From Rehmannia glutinosa (lineage: Eukaryota > Streptophyta > Magnoliopsida > Lamiales > Orobanchaceae), in assembly GCA_016081115.2 (NCBI GenBank), contig CM071936.1:89767943-89831942 (forward strand): a DNA stretch of 64,000 nt, read 5' to 3'. Positions 43,226 through 54,739 of the stretch are shown in pieces. The notes beneath the pieces were generated by a model. The model was not told where the DNA came from, ran no database searches, and worked only from the letters and a program-made list of their open reading frames with translations. The translations under genes and the position numbers were made by a program. The stretch's first letter is position 1. Each line of letters opens with the position of its first letter.

Positions 43226-44876
43226 TGATACGTGTAAAATATACGTGCATTTAGGGGCTTATTTTGATATATATTTGATACATTTGCATGTATATTCAGT
43301 GTGTTTCGGTTGGTTTTCTTTATTGGGCGTGATACTGCGTATTCCTGTAACTTCTTACAGGAAATGGAGCTAAATTGGATAAAAAGTGATATCCCGTTCC
43401 AAAATATAGGTCAAGAGCTAAGGTACGAGCAAATATGTGAAAGAAAGAAGTATGGACGATTGAACAAATGCGCTAATAGTTTCCAGCACTGGCTTGGTTT
43501 AGTATACCATAACTTTCTCTACAAAATTGATATTAAGGTGATTCAAGTGGCTATGGAAATCTAAGAGAAAGGGCTACAACTTTCATGAAGACCCCAAGAA
43601 CAAATTGAGACTAAAACTAGTCACACGGCCGGACTATGTGGTACCACATGGCCGTGTGACATACCCTTGTGAAAGATGACATGTCCGTGTGAAGTTGGGA
43701 GGATAGAGGTTATGAAAACAAGCCACACGGCCGGATCGTGTGAAGGCCACACGTGCGTGTAAGGTGTACTGTGTGAAAGCCACACAACCGTGTGAGGCTA
43801 CACGGTCGGGCCATGTGATGCGCTGTCTCGGAATTTTGTGTTCTTTTCCCACTCCAACTCTACAAGTGATCTCTCCAAGCATCTATAAAGGGACCCTAGG
43901 ACTGCATGAAAATTACAACATCCATACCACATACAACACACCAAAATACACATGAACACAAGATTCAAGGTCTTCTGAGAGAGAAGAGCTAGGTCACAAG
44001 AACACCACAAGGCCTTTCGCATCTATGGGAGCACAAAAGCTTCGAAGGCTTGGAAGGAGAATCCATCCTGACAAGAAGGGGTTTTCTTTCTTTGTCTAGA
44101 TCTCTTGTCTGTGCTTAAACGATGTCATAATATTGATTTCGAATTTTTCTATGAATTTGTTATCAATGTTTGGCTAATCTTGGGGATCTTAGGGCATAAT
44201 CAAAATTGTGGATTCAGGTTAAATCTTGATTAATTATTTTCTTAATTAATTCATGTGTTCTATTTTATGAATTCGAGTGCTTATTCTTAATTGCTTTTTA
44301 TTTGGCCAATAATTTGCATATCATATTTGTTAGTGTAAAATTGGGAAGGAAGAGGAGTTCTAGCATAGACGAAAATCGAATTCAGATATAAATGGGTGTA
44401 TTGAGTCGGGAGACCTACAACTGTTTGTGGGGAGTCATTCAATTCATAGATCTTCTGGGAGTTAATAATAGTTGTAATGTATCGGGAGATCTACAATTGT
44501 TATTAATCTACTATTTATTTATCGCCTGGGAGGGAGAATAGACTAACTTTGGAATTGAACCCATATAATTGCATGAATTGGTTTTGTTAAACTTTAATTG
44601 GATTTAATATTGAAGAAACATGTTGAGATTATGTGCCTAAGGTTGCTTCCGTGGTTGTTGAAAATACTTGTGGGGTTCGGAATTTATTCATTTTTCTTTA
44701 ATGTTTTGATTTTTATACAACCTAATATTCGGTCGCTTCAATAAAATTGAAATACGATGTTATTATAGGCTAAGTGTTTCGTAGTCAATCCCTGAGGAAT
44801 ACGACCTTGTTTGCCATTATCCTATAAACTACACTGTACACTTGCAGTATAGAGATCCAAATATTTTGGGCGAGCA
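43226..44876 (+). mobile_element. Element C 3' LTR
   Basis: It starts TGATACGTGTAAAATATACG and ends GGGCGAGCA. It is collinear with the 5' LTR, with scattered differences, including extra GTGTAAGGTGTACTG-type sequence in the palindrome cluster and a 14-bp loss of AAGGAATTTCCTTC near 43470. Confidence 0.92.
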
Positions 44877-45005
44877 TATGGATCAAAAGGAAGCCCGTAG
44901 AGGGACTTAATCCTGGCTATGTGGATCGGCAACTCTGCTGCAAATAGGTATACTCGATCCACCTTATATGTGCAAATATGTGATTTATGTTTTGGTCCAT
45001 ATTCA
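44877..45005 (+). mobile_element. Element D 5' LTR, second part
   Basis: This resumes the copia LTR split by element C. It ends at about CATATTCA, just ahead of the primer site. Confidence 0.65.
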
Positions 45006-45012
45006 CTAAGAG

Positions 45013-45024
45013 TGGTATCGAGCC
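45013..45024 (+). promoter_or_regulatory. Primer binding site of element D, initiator-Met tRNA
   Basis: TGGTATCGAGCC is one base away from the copia consensus TGGTATCAGAGCC (deletion of an A, AGAG to GAG). It sits a few bases after the LTR end. Confidence 0.7.
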
Positions 45025-48000
45025 ATTAGTGCTCGGTCTCGCGAGTTTATGTCCGAGATTTTTGATGATACATTTTCATATATCAAATGAGATTTGATTT
45101 CAAATTTTAGATCTTGAAAAAATAATTAATTTGATATATTATACATGTAATGAGAATAAAAATCGAAACAATTATAATAGTTTGAAGTTATTCGTGAAAA
45201 ACCAAATGCATAGAGCGGTGCATTACCACTACAATTTGCACGGACAATGATGCAAGTGCTGAATTGTGCATTACCACAACAATTAAAAAAAAACTATCAC
45301 CACACGAACAATGATGTGGCACTAAGTTATTTTTCCACATTAAGATGCTTCAAAAAATTTAATATTTTTCGTACATTGTGATGCATGCAAATATTATTTT
45401 TTTGCATCTTGGTGCATGGAAAATAGTTTTTCGCATAAGATACGTTAAAGAAATTATAATTTTGCGCTTCAGATGCAAACAAAAATATTCTATGTAATTT
45501 GTTTATTATATGAGTTGCATGCTTTATTAATTCCCTATGTATTTGTTTTTTTTTTGTGATGCAATTAATTGCTTTATTAATTCCCTATGTGTTTTTTTTT
45601 TTGTGATATAATTGAGTTGATGTGATGTAACTTTCCGTACAATTTGAACGAATGAACATTGACTTACATGTGGTCATGTATTTGACTGTTTACTGCTTTA
45701 CATATTAATATTACTTGTGGGAATTAATTTTTGACAATAGTGGTAATTCAATATCCTCATTTTTTTTACCTTTTCTAGATTGATGAAGTAGACCTTCAAT
45801 ATTTGTAATTTTTCTTTCAAGGCATGTATTAACTGAGCCGAATTTTGGATTCTATGTAACACTAATTTTACTAGGATATTTTTTACTTTACCACTATAGG
45901 TCTAAATTATGTCCACAAGATGCACCATATGTCAATGTCGCCCTTGGAGACTATTTTTCATTATTATTCATATCACATGGTTGCAGTGATGATTTTATTC
46001 ATGGATCAGTGATTTCTATTATGATCTTCAATTAGGTGGGAGATGATTACTAGCCTTGGTGGCAAGTTTTCGATTTCATCGATTTGGAGAAAATAATAAA
46101 TATTACTTGGATCCAGAATAAAAAAATTTGGTCTGTACCTAATTGTTTGCGCAATTTATTGAAAATGTTATTTAGACCGAACCCACCAAATCTAGTTTAA
46201 GTCAATTTAGCATGAAAATAGACAATGTATCCAATATTGTCGCGACTTAGACGCGGACTATATGCTTGTGGATTAAAGAAAATATTTGTATTTTAATTCG
46301 TTTCTACCGCCAGTGCATGAACTTAATTGTCCGAAATTATCGCAGCTAAGATGCCGATAATATACTTATGGATCAATGATAAAGTTTGCGCTTTAATTTG
46401 TTTAAGATGCAAATTTTAAAAAAATTAATAAAAGAGTTTAAGCTCTATTTTTGGAATATGAGCTTACTCACAAGTAAAAAGTTGTCCAAATTTGCTATTT
46501 GAGCCGAATTAAGGATATTAGTAGCTTGTGCTATTATTAATGAAAATCGACTGTCTGGAGGCTGATTATTAGAAGTTGAGAAATACATAAGTATTTGCAC
46601 TTGTCGCTTATGCTGATCGACATAAACCAACTTGGGTGAATATTGGCACAAGTATAATGTGTCACCTCATTGAATTAGACAATTAATTGTCAACAAATAT
46701 TTAGTGTACATAAGAGATTGACAACTTCACTCGTAATTAAACTGAAATGAAGTTGACTATTTAATTGCTCTCTTATTTTTCCCTAATGTTTTCAAATCTC
46801 TCCATGGGTGGATTATAGATATTGGTTAACTTAGTATGCGGTAAAGATTGATAAAATGTGTAAGACTATTATCTAGTTGTGCAGCTAGATAACGCACAAG
46901 AGAAGGCTAAGGAGAGTGACCTCAAGCTCAACAGTTGGTATGAGCAACTTGATGTGTCGATATAGTCTTATTCGGATGTATGCACTTGTAAAGTATTTGT
47001 TGAGTGAGAAGACTTGTCTATCTTTTCTTTGCGATGCAATTAGCTTTAGATAGTATTTCTTTTATGTCTTCTATTGATATGTGACACGTGAGGTTAGGAG
47101 GACAACTTTATTAGCTCGATGAGGCTTCATTATCTAACTCGCTGAGGTCAATCCCCCTCTGCATAAAAGTTTTTCAACTGGATAAGCTTGCTGGAAGAAT
47201 GAAAGAGGGTTACTTTTCCTTTAAATCTAAGTCCACTCAATTAAGTGCATACTTATGAGTGTGAGACACAAATTAACACGTTATATTTTTCTTCATTGCT
47301 ATCTATGCTATAAGTTAGTACATCCCAACTCTGATTAGTTAGAAGTGCAAAATTGCTTTTAGCGATTCTTAATAGATGGAGATGTTCTAATAGGGAGCAG
47401 AAATAGCGTGTCTAATTAGTTTGAACACACAGTTGAGGGAAATAAAATTGTAAGTTGAATGATGGTTCTAAACACTTTGTAGCTATATGAGCTTGCGAAG
47501 AAGGGACAATCACTTCAAAATGGTTGGATTTATGATGGGGAAAATTGATTTGTGAACTTCGTTGCTGCCTACACCATAAAATATGTGTCTCCAAGTGATT
47601 CTTCAACCTTGTATGAGTTTTAGTTTGGTAACAAGCCCAGGTTAGTGGGTCGGCTATGTAAGTTCAAGAATATGTATTCTCAAGTGGAGAATCAAGTCGC
47701 ACGATTTAGGTTTCTCCTCAAAGGGACTTCTAGATCATATGTGAGGTCAAATAAGATCTTAAAACTATGCGAGTTGAAAGATCCTTAGGAGTCGCTCGTT
47801 TCTCTAGCTAGGATGTTGTACTTTAAACTAATCTAGTAATAGTTGGGATAATAGGAGCGATACTAAGTTAGTGGGAGCTAGTATCTCACAAGAAAATAAT
47901 TCTCAAATTCCACGAGTAAAAAGGAGTGAATATAAAATATTCCCCATCATATATATGAGTTTGAGTGGGTATCCGTCACAATTACTTTTGTGGGTGTTAA

Positions 48001-49110
48001 TGGGTCGATAGAACATCTGACTTCACTTGATGCCTTGAATGGATAGTTGTTGTGAAGGAAAAGATGAGTCGAATGACTAAGAATAAAGTCTAAGAGCAGG
48101 TTGATCTTCTGTCTAGATGCAAGACCATTTGAGACGTGAGGTTTTGGTAGGTCAAGTGAAATGTAGATGGATTGATTGACATGTGTGTAGCTCAACCCAC
48201 GGCGAAATGTTTACGTCTGTTAGTAGAGCATAAATTTTTTAGATGTTCCCCCTCCTCAATTTGCCTGATTTGTTACATATTATTGCCACTTTCGTCTAGG
48301 TTTGTCATGGATGATTGATGTTGGCATACTTAAGTGAAAATTGAATTCAATAAATGGAGTAAGAGCGCATTGATTTCTAATCAAGAAGCTCTAGGTGTGA
48401 CTTGAATCATCATTGATTTCATCGAGCTATCATTTTGGTAGGCTTGTGATGGTCAGTTAAGTCATTGAACATATGTCAAGAGTTATATCTCATTGTACAA
48501 GGCAAAAATTTTATGAAAGAACATGGAGTTATCGCCACTAAGTGGCGACTGTCTTTACACTCCATGGTCAAAGATCATGTTCTTAGTTAAGAAACGATGT
48601 CTTAGGAAAAAGAAAAGAAATGCTAGCTATTTTATGTAAGCACTGTCGAATATCTGATATGCGCTATGTGCGTACTCAACAAGTCATATATTTAGCAGTG
48701 TGATTGGTGAGTGGATATCAAAGTGATCCATCCGCTATTGTGATGCTGACATGTGAATACTTAGATATCTTAATAGATTGGTCTATAATTTGTAGAGGCA
48801 AATTTGGTATCGTGAAATAATGCACGTTGTGTGCATATTCATGAGATATTTTGTTGTATTTATAATAGTAAAGCCACTTTGGTGTATGGTTTGAGTGTCG
48901 AACATTGCTGGTAGACCATATATACTTACTTAGGCATTACTTTACTTAAGAGTTTTGCGCATAGTAAAATTGTCCTTAGTAAACTTCTATGAGTGGTGTG
49001 GCCGCTTATCCCTTTTATAAGCCTTTGTTTAGATATATGCTCCAAAAGCATGTGAGTGGTAAGGGATTAAGGCTAATTGATCATGTGGCCTGTGAGAACA
49101 TATTATGATT
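45025..49110 (+). mobile_element. Element D interior: very decayed copia
   Basis: No long frame survives. The best coding trace is at about 49000-49070, where the sequence still reads VAAYPFYKPLFRYMLQKHVS, a clear relative of the copia pol C-terminus (DPLTKPL...KHV). Just upstream, around 48950-48990, is a trace of the RNase H end. A 50-bp direct repeat with a T-run lies at 45521-45620. The remainder (45.2-48.8 kb) is assigned to D only by position. Confidence 0.55.
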
Positions 49111-49851
49111 AATGAAATCTGTTGGATTCTCATTATGTGTTTGGTACTAAATTTATGAGTTGTCACTAGGCTTTGATTGTCTCTCTTACATGAGCAATCA
49201 CCCTGGCGCTAAGAGAGCGAGCATCATAAGACTTAAAATATTGTGTCGCACAAGGAGGTTTGCGAATGACTGCCTTCGTGCCAAAGTAGTGAGGAATGTT
49301 AATAAGTATAATTAACAGTCGCCTTAGCTAAAGGTTAAGATGAGATCAGAGTTGATCGATTATAAATTATGTCCAAACTTCAAGAAAGCCTATTTGTAGC
49401 CGAATGTGCGAACTATCATAAGACACTTTTGGTGTGACTATGAGTAGTATGTAGGTCGGGAGCTTGAATAGCGACTGGACTAATATTGTATTATGTCTAG
49501 AACGTAAAATGCCTAAATTGAGCGGGAGCTCCATCGTAGCATGTATTCATAACATATGTACTTTGAGGCAACTGCCTATGAAAAAGTGAGTGAATGGATC
49601 CATGTTTTGTCTGTGTGAGCCCATATTATTTTCTTGTACTGTTTGGGACATTGGACCATGTCATGAGGTGTAAGCTTGATGGCACTACTTTAACATGTAT
49701 CATGGCACTTCTCTCTCAAGCAAGTTCAAGTTTTTCTCTGCAACCAAACTGAAACCCTAGTTCTTACAACGTCTGTTATAGAAGTTTTTCATTGTTCATT
49801 TTCGAGAAATGGCACCTAACCATGATTTTGTTAGGATGGCTAAGAAGATCC
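49111..49851. other. Unassigned DNA left of element E
   Basis: This may hold D's 3' end: TGTTGGATTCTCATTATGTG at about 49119 would suit a copia LTR start, but no match to the 5' LTR was found. The last part, CGAGAAATGGCACCTAACCATGATTTTG (about 49803-49830), resembles the start of E's own env-like ORF at 60780, so E may have inserted in a related element's third ORF. Confidence 0.4.
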
Positions 49852-50051
49852 TGTAGGTCCCAAAGGGTGTAAAGTAAGGTTTAGCTGGGGGGGGGGTTGA
49901 ATAAATCTTACCAAATTTTTGATTAAGTCCTTTTAAAATAATTCAACAGAGTTGACTCAAACAGTTGTGTCCTTGATGGACAACTAAGTTGGCTTTTCAG
50001 CTATGTTACCCACTCAACAGACTCGATAGAGCTGTTGATAGTATAACTTGG
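49852..50051 (+). mobile_element. Element E 5' LTR, first part
   Basis: It starts TGTAGGTCCCAAAGGGTGTAA. The first 55 bp are the near reverse complement of the LTR's last 55 bp (54555-54608, ending CCCTTGGGACCTACA). The LTR is cut at 50051 by remnant F. Confidence 0.85.
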
Positions 50052-50446
50052 TGATGAGTGTAAAATATACGTGCATTTGAGGGCTTAAAATGATATATAT
50101 TTGATGCATTTGCAAGCATATTCAATATGTTTTGCTTGGTTTCCCTTGTTGGGCGTGATACTGCGTACTCTTGTGAATTTTGCAGAAAATGGAGCTAAAT
50201 TGGATAAAAAGAGATATCACATTCTAAAGTATAGGTCAAGAGCTAATGTACGAGCAAAAATATGAAGGAGAGAAGCATGGAAGGTCAAACAAAAGGAATT
50301 TTCCTTCAAAAACGTCAAAACGCGCTAACAGTTTCCAGCACTGGCAGGGTTCAGTATTTTGGCCATAACGTCCTCTACACAATTTATATTGAGGTGATTC
50401 AAGTGGCCATGTAAATCTAAGACAAAGACCTACAACTTTCATGAAG

Positions 50447-51517
50447 ACCCTGAGATCAAATTCGGATCGCACGACCTGGTCGTGTGGGTTGACACGGTCG
50501 TGCGACGTAACTGGGGCTGAATAGGTCTCATTTTCCTACTCAAACTCTGCAAGTGATCTCTCCAAGCATCTATAAAAGAGACCCAAGGCCATGCACCAAA
50601 AATCATCATCCAACATCACTCTCTACATAAGAAACACATCAAATAACACAAGAACGAAGGAATCAAAGAGCTTCTGAGAGCAAAAGGCTAAGTCGCGACG
50701 AACACCACAAGGCTTTCGCGATCAGGGAACACAAGAGCTTCGAGGGCTTGGAGGAGAATTCATCCCGACAAGAAGGGGTTTTCTTTCCATGTCTAAGAAC
50801 TCTTATGCATTGCTTATATGATGTCTAAATATTGATTGATTTGTCTATGAGTTTGTAATCAATGTTTGGCATATTTTTCGGATCTTAGGGGCATAATCAA
50901 AACTGTGGATTTATATTAAATATGATAATTTGTTTTCTTAATTAATTCAGGCGTTCTATTTTATAAATTCGAGTGCTTATTTATAATTGCTTTTTATTTG
51001 GCCAATAAATTGCATGTCATACTTCTAGTCCATAATCCGACCAAGTGAGTTCTAGAAGACGAAAATCGGTCGGACATGAAACATGTGTGACAAGCGTGTT
51101 TGTGGGGAGTCATTTAATTCACAAATCTTTTGGGAGTTAATAAGAATTGTAACAATCCGAGAGGACTACAATTGTTATTAATCAATCAAGTTTTACGCAC
51201 CACCGACCTGGGAGTAAATGAATTTAGGGATTTGAACCCATAGAATTGCATGAATTGGTTTTTAAAACTTTATTCGCATTTAATATTGAAGAAGCATGTT
51301 GAGATTATGTGCTTAAGGTTGCTCCTAAAGATGTTGAAAATACTTGTTGGGGTTCACAAATTTACTTTATCTATTTTTCTTTATTTTCGATTTTTTTCCT
51401 TAGAATAAAATAACTTGATTTTCGGTCGTTTCAATAAAATTAGAATACGATGTTATTATAGCCTAAGTGTTTCGAGCTTCAATCCCTGAGGGATACAACC
51501 TTGCTTGCCATTATTCT
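50447..51517 (+). repeat. Left arm of the 1-kb inverted repeat
   Basis: It contains the TATA box region (CATCTATAAAAGAGACC, 50567-50583) and a palindromic GACCTGGTCGTG/CACGGTCGTGCG motif (50470-50510). It pairs with 52001-53066 throughout, with moderate divergence. Confidence 0.85.
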
Positions 51518-51923
51518 GTTGAACCGCGTCGGTTGAAATCATTAAGCTCCTAAGTTTTTCGTCTTCAGCCAGACTCAGATTTCTAGCATCACTTCCGTTG
51601 AACTGCGTCGGTTGAAATCATTGAGCCCTCATATTCTGTACCATCCATCAAACAAATGGCGTAACTCTGTTTTCTCGGATTAAGTATCACCTGGGAATTT
51701 GCCCTTTTGATGTCGACCTCCCAATACAGCAGCGATTTGGGCTTCTTGTTTCTCCAAAGATTCCAGTCTCGTACTCAACAAAAACGATGTTAAAAACGAA
51801 GAAGAAAAAAAAATAAAATATAAAAATCGAAAAAAGAATTAAATAAAAAAATATTTACAAAATAAATATATGCTACAATTAAGACTGGACTACTTATTAC
51901 TATATCTAAGTAGAATCTAATCA

Positions 51924-51941
51924 ATCCCCGCAATGGCGCCA
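51924..51941 (-). promoter_or_regulatory. Primer binding site in remnant F
   Basis: Read on the minus strand it is TGGCGCCATTGCGGGGA, close to the tRNA-Asp site (one substitution and one missing base), six bases after the LTR end at 51948. Confidence 0.72.
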
Positions 51942-52000
51942 AAAACTTGTTCGCCAAAAATATTTTGGTTCATACAACTGCAAGTGTACAATGTAGTTTA

Positions 52001-53066
52001 TAGAATAATAGCAAGCAAGGTCGTATTCCTCAGGGATTGAAGCTCGAAACAGTTAGGCTATAATAACATTGTATTCCAATTTTATTGAAGTGATCGAAAA
52101 TCAAGTTAATTAAACTAACTAAAATCGAAAAATAAATAAATTAAATTTGTGAACCCCACAAGTATTTTCAACATCATTAGGAGCAACCTTAGGCACATAA
52201 TCTCAACATGCTTCTTCAATATTAAATGCGAATAAAGTTTTAGAAACAAATTCATGCAATTCGATGGGTTCAAATTCCTAATATCATTTACTCCCCTGGT
52301 CAGGTGGTGCGTAAATAGTTGATTCATAACAATTGTAGTCCTCTCGGATTGTTACAATTCTTATTAACTCCAAAAAGATTTGTGAATTAAATGACTCCCC
52401 ACAAACACGCTTGTCACACATGTTTCATGTCTGAATTCGATTTTTGTCTTCTAGAACTCACTTGGTCGGATTATGGACTAGATGTATGACATGCAATTTA
52501 TTGGCCAAATAAAAAGCAATTATAAATAAGCACTCGAATTCATAAAATAGAACGCATGAATTAATTAAGAAAACAAATAATCATATTTAATATAAATCCA
52601 CAGTTTCGATTATGCCCCTAAGATCCGAAAAATATGCCAAACATTGATTACAAACTCATAGACAAATCTGAATCAATATTATGACATCATATAAGCACAT
52701 ACAAGAGTTCTAAGACATATAAAGAAACCCCCTTCTTGTCAGGATGGATTCTCCCTGCAAACCCTCGAAGCTCTTGTGCTCCCTAGATGCGAAAGACTTG
52801 TGGTGTTCTTCGCGACCTAGCCTTCTTTGCTCAGAAGATCTTCGATTATTTGGTTCCTGTGTTATTTGATGTATTTTCTATGTAGAGAGTGATGTTGGAT
52901 TCTGATTTTTCGTTCATAGCCTTGGGTCCCTTTTATAGATGGTTGGAGAGATCATTTGCAGAGTTTGAGTAGGAAAATGAAACCAATTCAGCCACAGTTA
53001 CATCACACGACCGTGTCAACCCACACGGCCTGGTCGTGCGATCCAAATTTGATCTCGGGGTCTGCA
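52001..53066 (-). repeat. Right arm of the 1-kb inverted repeat
   Basis: This minus-strand LTR segment ends, truncated, at about CTCGGGGTCTGCA. It is the reverse complement of the left arm. A transcript across both arms would fold into a long hairpin with a loop of about 480 bases. Confidence 0.85.
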
Positions 53067-54608
53067 CTAAATGTTAGGAATTTTATTGTTTAGATTTTGA
53101 TGAATGCCATGTAAAACTTAGAATAGAAAGTTAGCTCCCCAATTCTTGCTTTGAAATGTATTGTAACAATTAGAGCCGCTGCCGAGTTAAGTCGCCTACG
53201 CTCCAACTTGCAAGAAGACAACCGAAGGCTTGAAGGAAAACTCTGTGTGAGACACCGAGTACAACAAAAAGAAGAGCAGACAGAACTCGATCAAGAAGCG
53301 GTGAGATACAAACTGAGTGGAACATCAGTCAAGTCAACTCAAGAGAAGCAAGTCAAGTGGTCAAGTGAGAGATGAAGAGTCATCTAATGATTGGAAGTCG
53401 ACTCTAAGTCACCTGGGGGAAAGCAAGGAAATGCGGTCAAGTCGAGATAATCGTAAAAAAGAACCGTTGTACGTAAATCAAGAGATTTACTTAAACAAGT
53501 AATATCTCCATACTACCTTTCTTGGAGTGCTCAGTCGAGAAGCGTGCAAAAGAAATGAACCAATGGGAAGCACTACACCGTGTCGTAACTCAAAAGGTGA
53601 TAAAACATTTCATACGAGGAAATGGCAATTCCAAGAATCGCATACCAACGATCGCAAAGTGATTTTCAAAAATGAGCCTATCTCTTCAACGGGCAAATTT
53701 TTGAAAGTTCACTATAAAAGGCCGAGGAGTTTGTTTGAGAAAAAACGAATGACACACGTGAGATATACAAGCTTATCAAAATCGAAACATTCTCAATCCT
53801 CAAGCCTACATCTCAAGTACATCAATCCAACACTTACCCGTGAAGGAAAGACAACTTCAATCGGTTGAAGAGGAAAATACGAAAACAAGGGGTCTACATT
53901 CCAAGAAGGATTGTAGAAAGGTTCAAGCGTCGAACCAAGTCTTAAGCTTTTGGAGGGCTTCGTGATCAAATCCAAGGTGCTTGAGCAAGTGAGTCAGAGT
54001 AGTAGCAAGCGCAAACCTGCCTGGTGAAGAAGCCGAGTCGCACGAGAAGCCACCGAGTGATCAAGGCGTCTCCAGATCGAGTCCCAAAGGATCAAGTCTT
54101 TGTTGTGATCAAGACTTGTATCCGGATTACCACTTTGTAAACCGATCATTACTTAGTGGATTCCTCCAGAGTTGGAGAAGAGAGGAGTAGAAGAATTACC
54201 CCATCTTCGAACCTCTATAAAAACTTTATTGTGTCATTTACATTTCAAAGACTTAAATTTCTCGCACTTTTAATTGCTTATATCTCACGATAAATTTGCT
54301 ATCCATTTGATAATCTATAAGTACTAAATCAAACTATAAAAACTTGCTTAATCAAACTTAAGGGTGTTAAGTCTTCCACGAAAACAAAACCACAAATGAA
54401 AGTCAAATTAAAGCCAACAAATGAGTTACTCTATTAACAAATTTCAATTGAGTCTGTTGAGAGATTGACTCTACCGAGTGACTAATTCGATCATCCATCA
54501 AGGACAATTTGTGTAGAACTCAGAGATTTAAAAGGCCTAAATCGAAAATTTTGTAAGGTTTATTCAACCCCCTTCTAAACCTTACACTTACACCCCTTGG
54601 GACCTACA
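53067..54608 (+). mobile_element. Element E 5' LTR, second part
   Basis: This resumes after remnant F. It includes the probable TATA box CTATAAAAG (53712-53720) and ends CCTTGGGACCTACA. Open stretches inside it (for example 53527-53868) carry no domain and are not called as genes. Without F the LTR is about 1.74 kb. Confidence 0.82.
53712..53720 (+). promoter_or_regulatory. TATA box of element E 5' LTR
   Basis: CTATAAAAG in the context TCACTATAAAAGGCCG, about 890 bp before the LTR end; the likely core promoter. Confidence 0.6.
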
Positions 54609-54610
54609 AG

Positions 54611-54623
54611 TGGTATCGTGAGC
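54611..54623 (+). promoter_or_regulatory. Primer binding site of element E, initiator-Met tRNA
   Basis: TGGTATCGTGAGC, two bases after the LTR end, is a mutated copia primer site (consensus TGGTATCAGAGC). Confidence 0.82.
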
Positions 54624-54739
54624 GGTTGGTTCATTGAACCCTCCGCACCGGTTCTGAACTAGATCTCCAAACTTTTCAAAAAGTCCGCTTTAGTACTTAA
54701 GCTTTCAAAACTCTTTTCTATCATTAAAAAGTCATTATC

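Larger units (their letters stand above)
39315..44876 (+). mobile_element. Element C: pol-less Tat/Athila derivative, 5.56 kb
   Basis: It has two LTRs (39315-40955 and 43226-44876), a decayed tRNA-Asp primer site and only 2.27 kb of interior. The interior holds a short gag C-terminal remnant, the lineage motif (41450-41465), a palindrome cluster and the 3' non-coding block. Protease, RT, RNase H and integrase are absent. It would have depended on enzymes of a related element. The gag remnant argues that it arose by deletion from a full element. Confidence 0.9.
50052..53066. mobile_element. Remnant F: palindromic C-family LTR structure
   Basis: On the left a C-family LTR lies in plus orientation (50052-51518), starting TGATGAGTGTAAAATATACG and truncated just before its end. 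It meets, head-on, a minus-orientation piece made of interior gag-remnant sequence (51519-51800), AT-rich interior, a primer site (51924-51941) and a truncated LTR (51948-53066). The LTR arms 50447-51517 and 52001-53066 are inverted copies. The structure has one real LTR end and no target duplication. Confidence 0.87.

Noticed and set aside
53151..53868. Several overlapping plus-strand open frames
   Set aside because: They lie within the 5' LTR of element E, which contains promoter and end motifs; no domain is visible.
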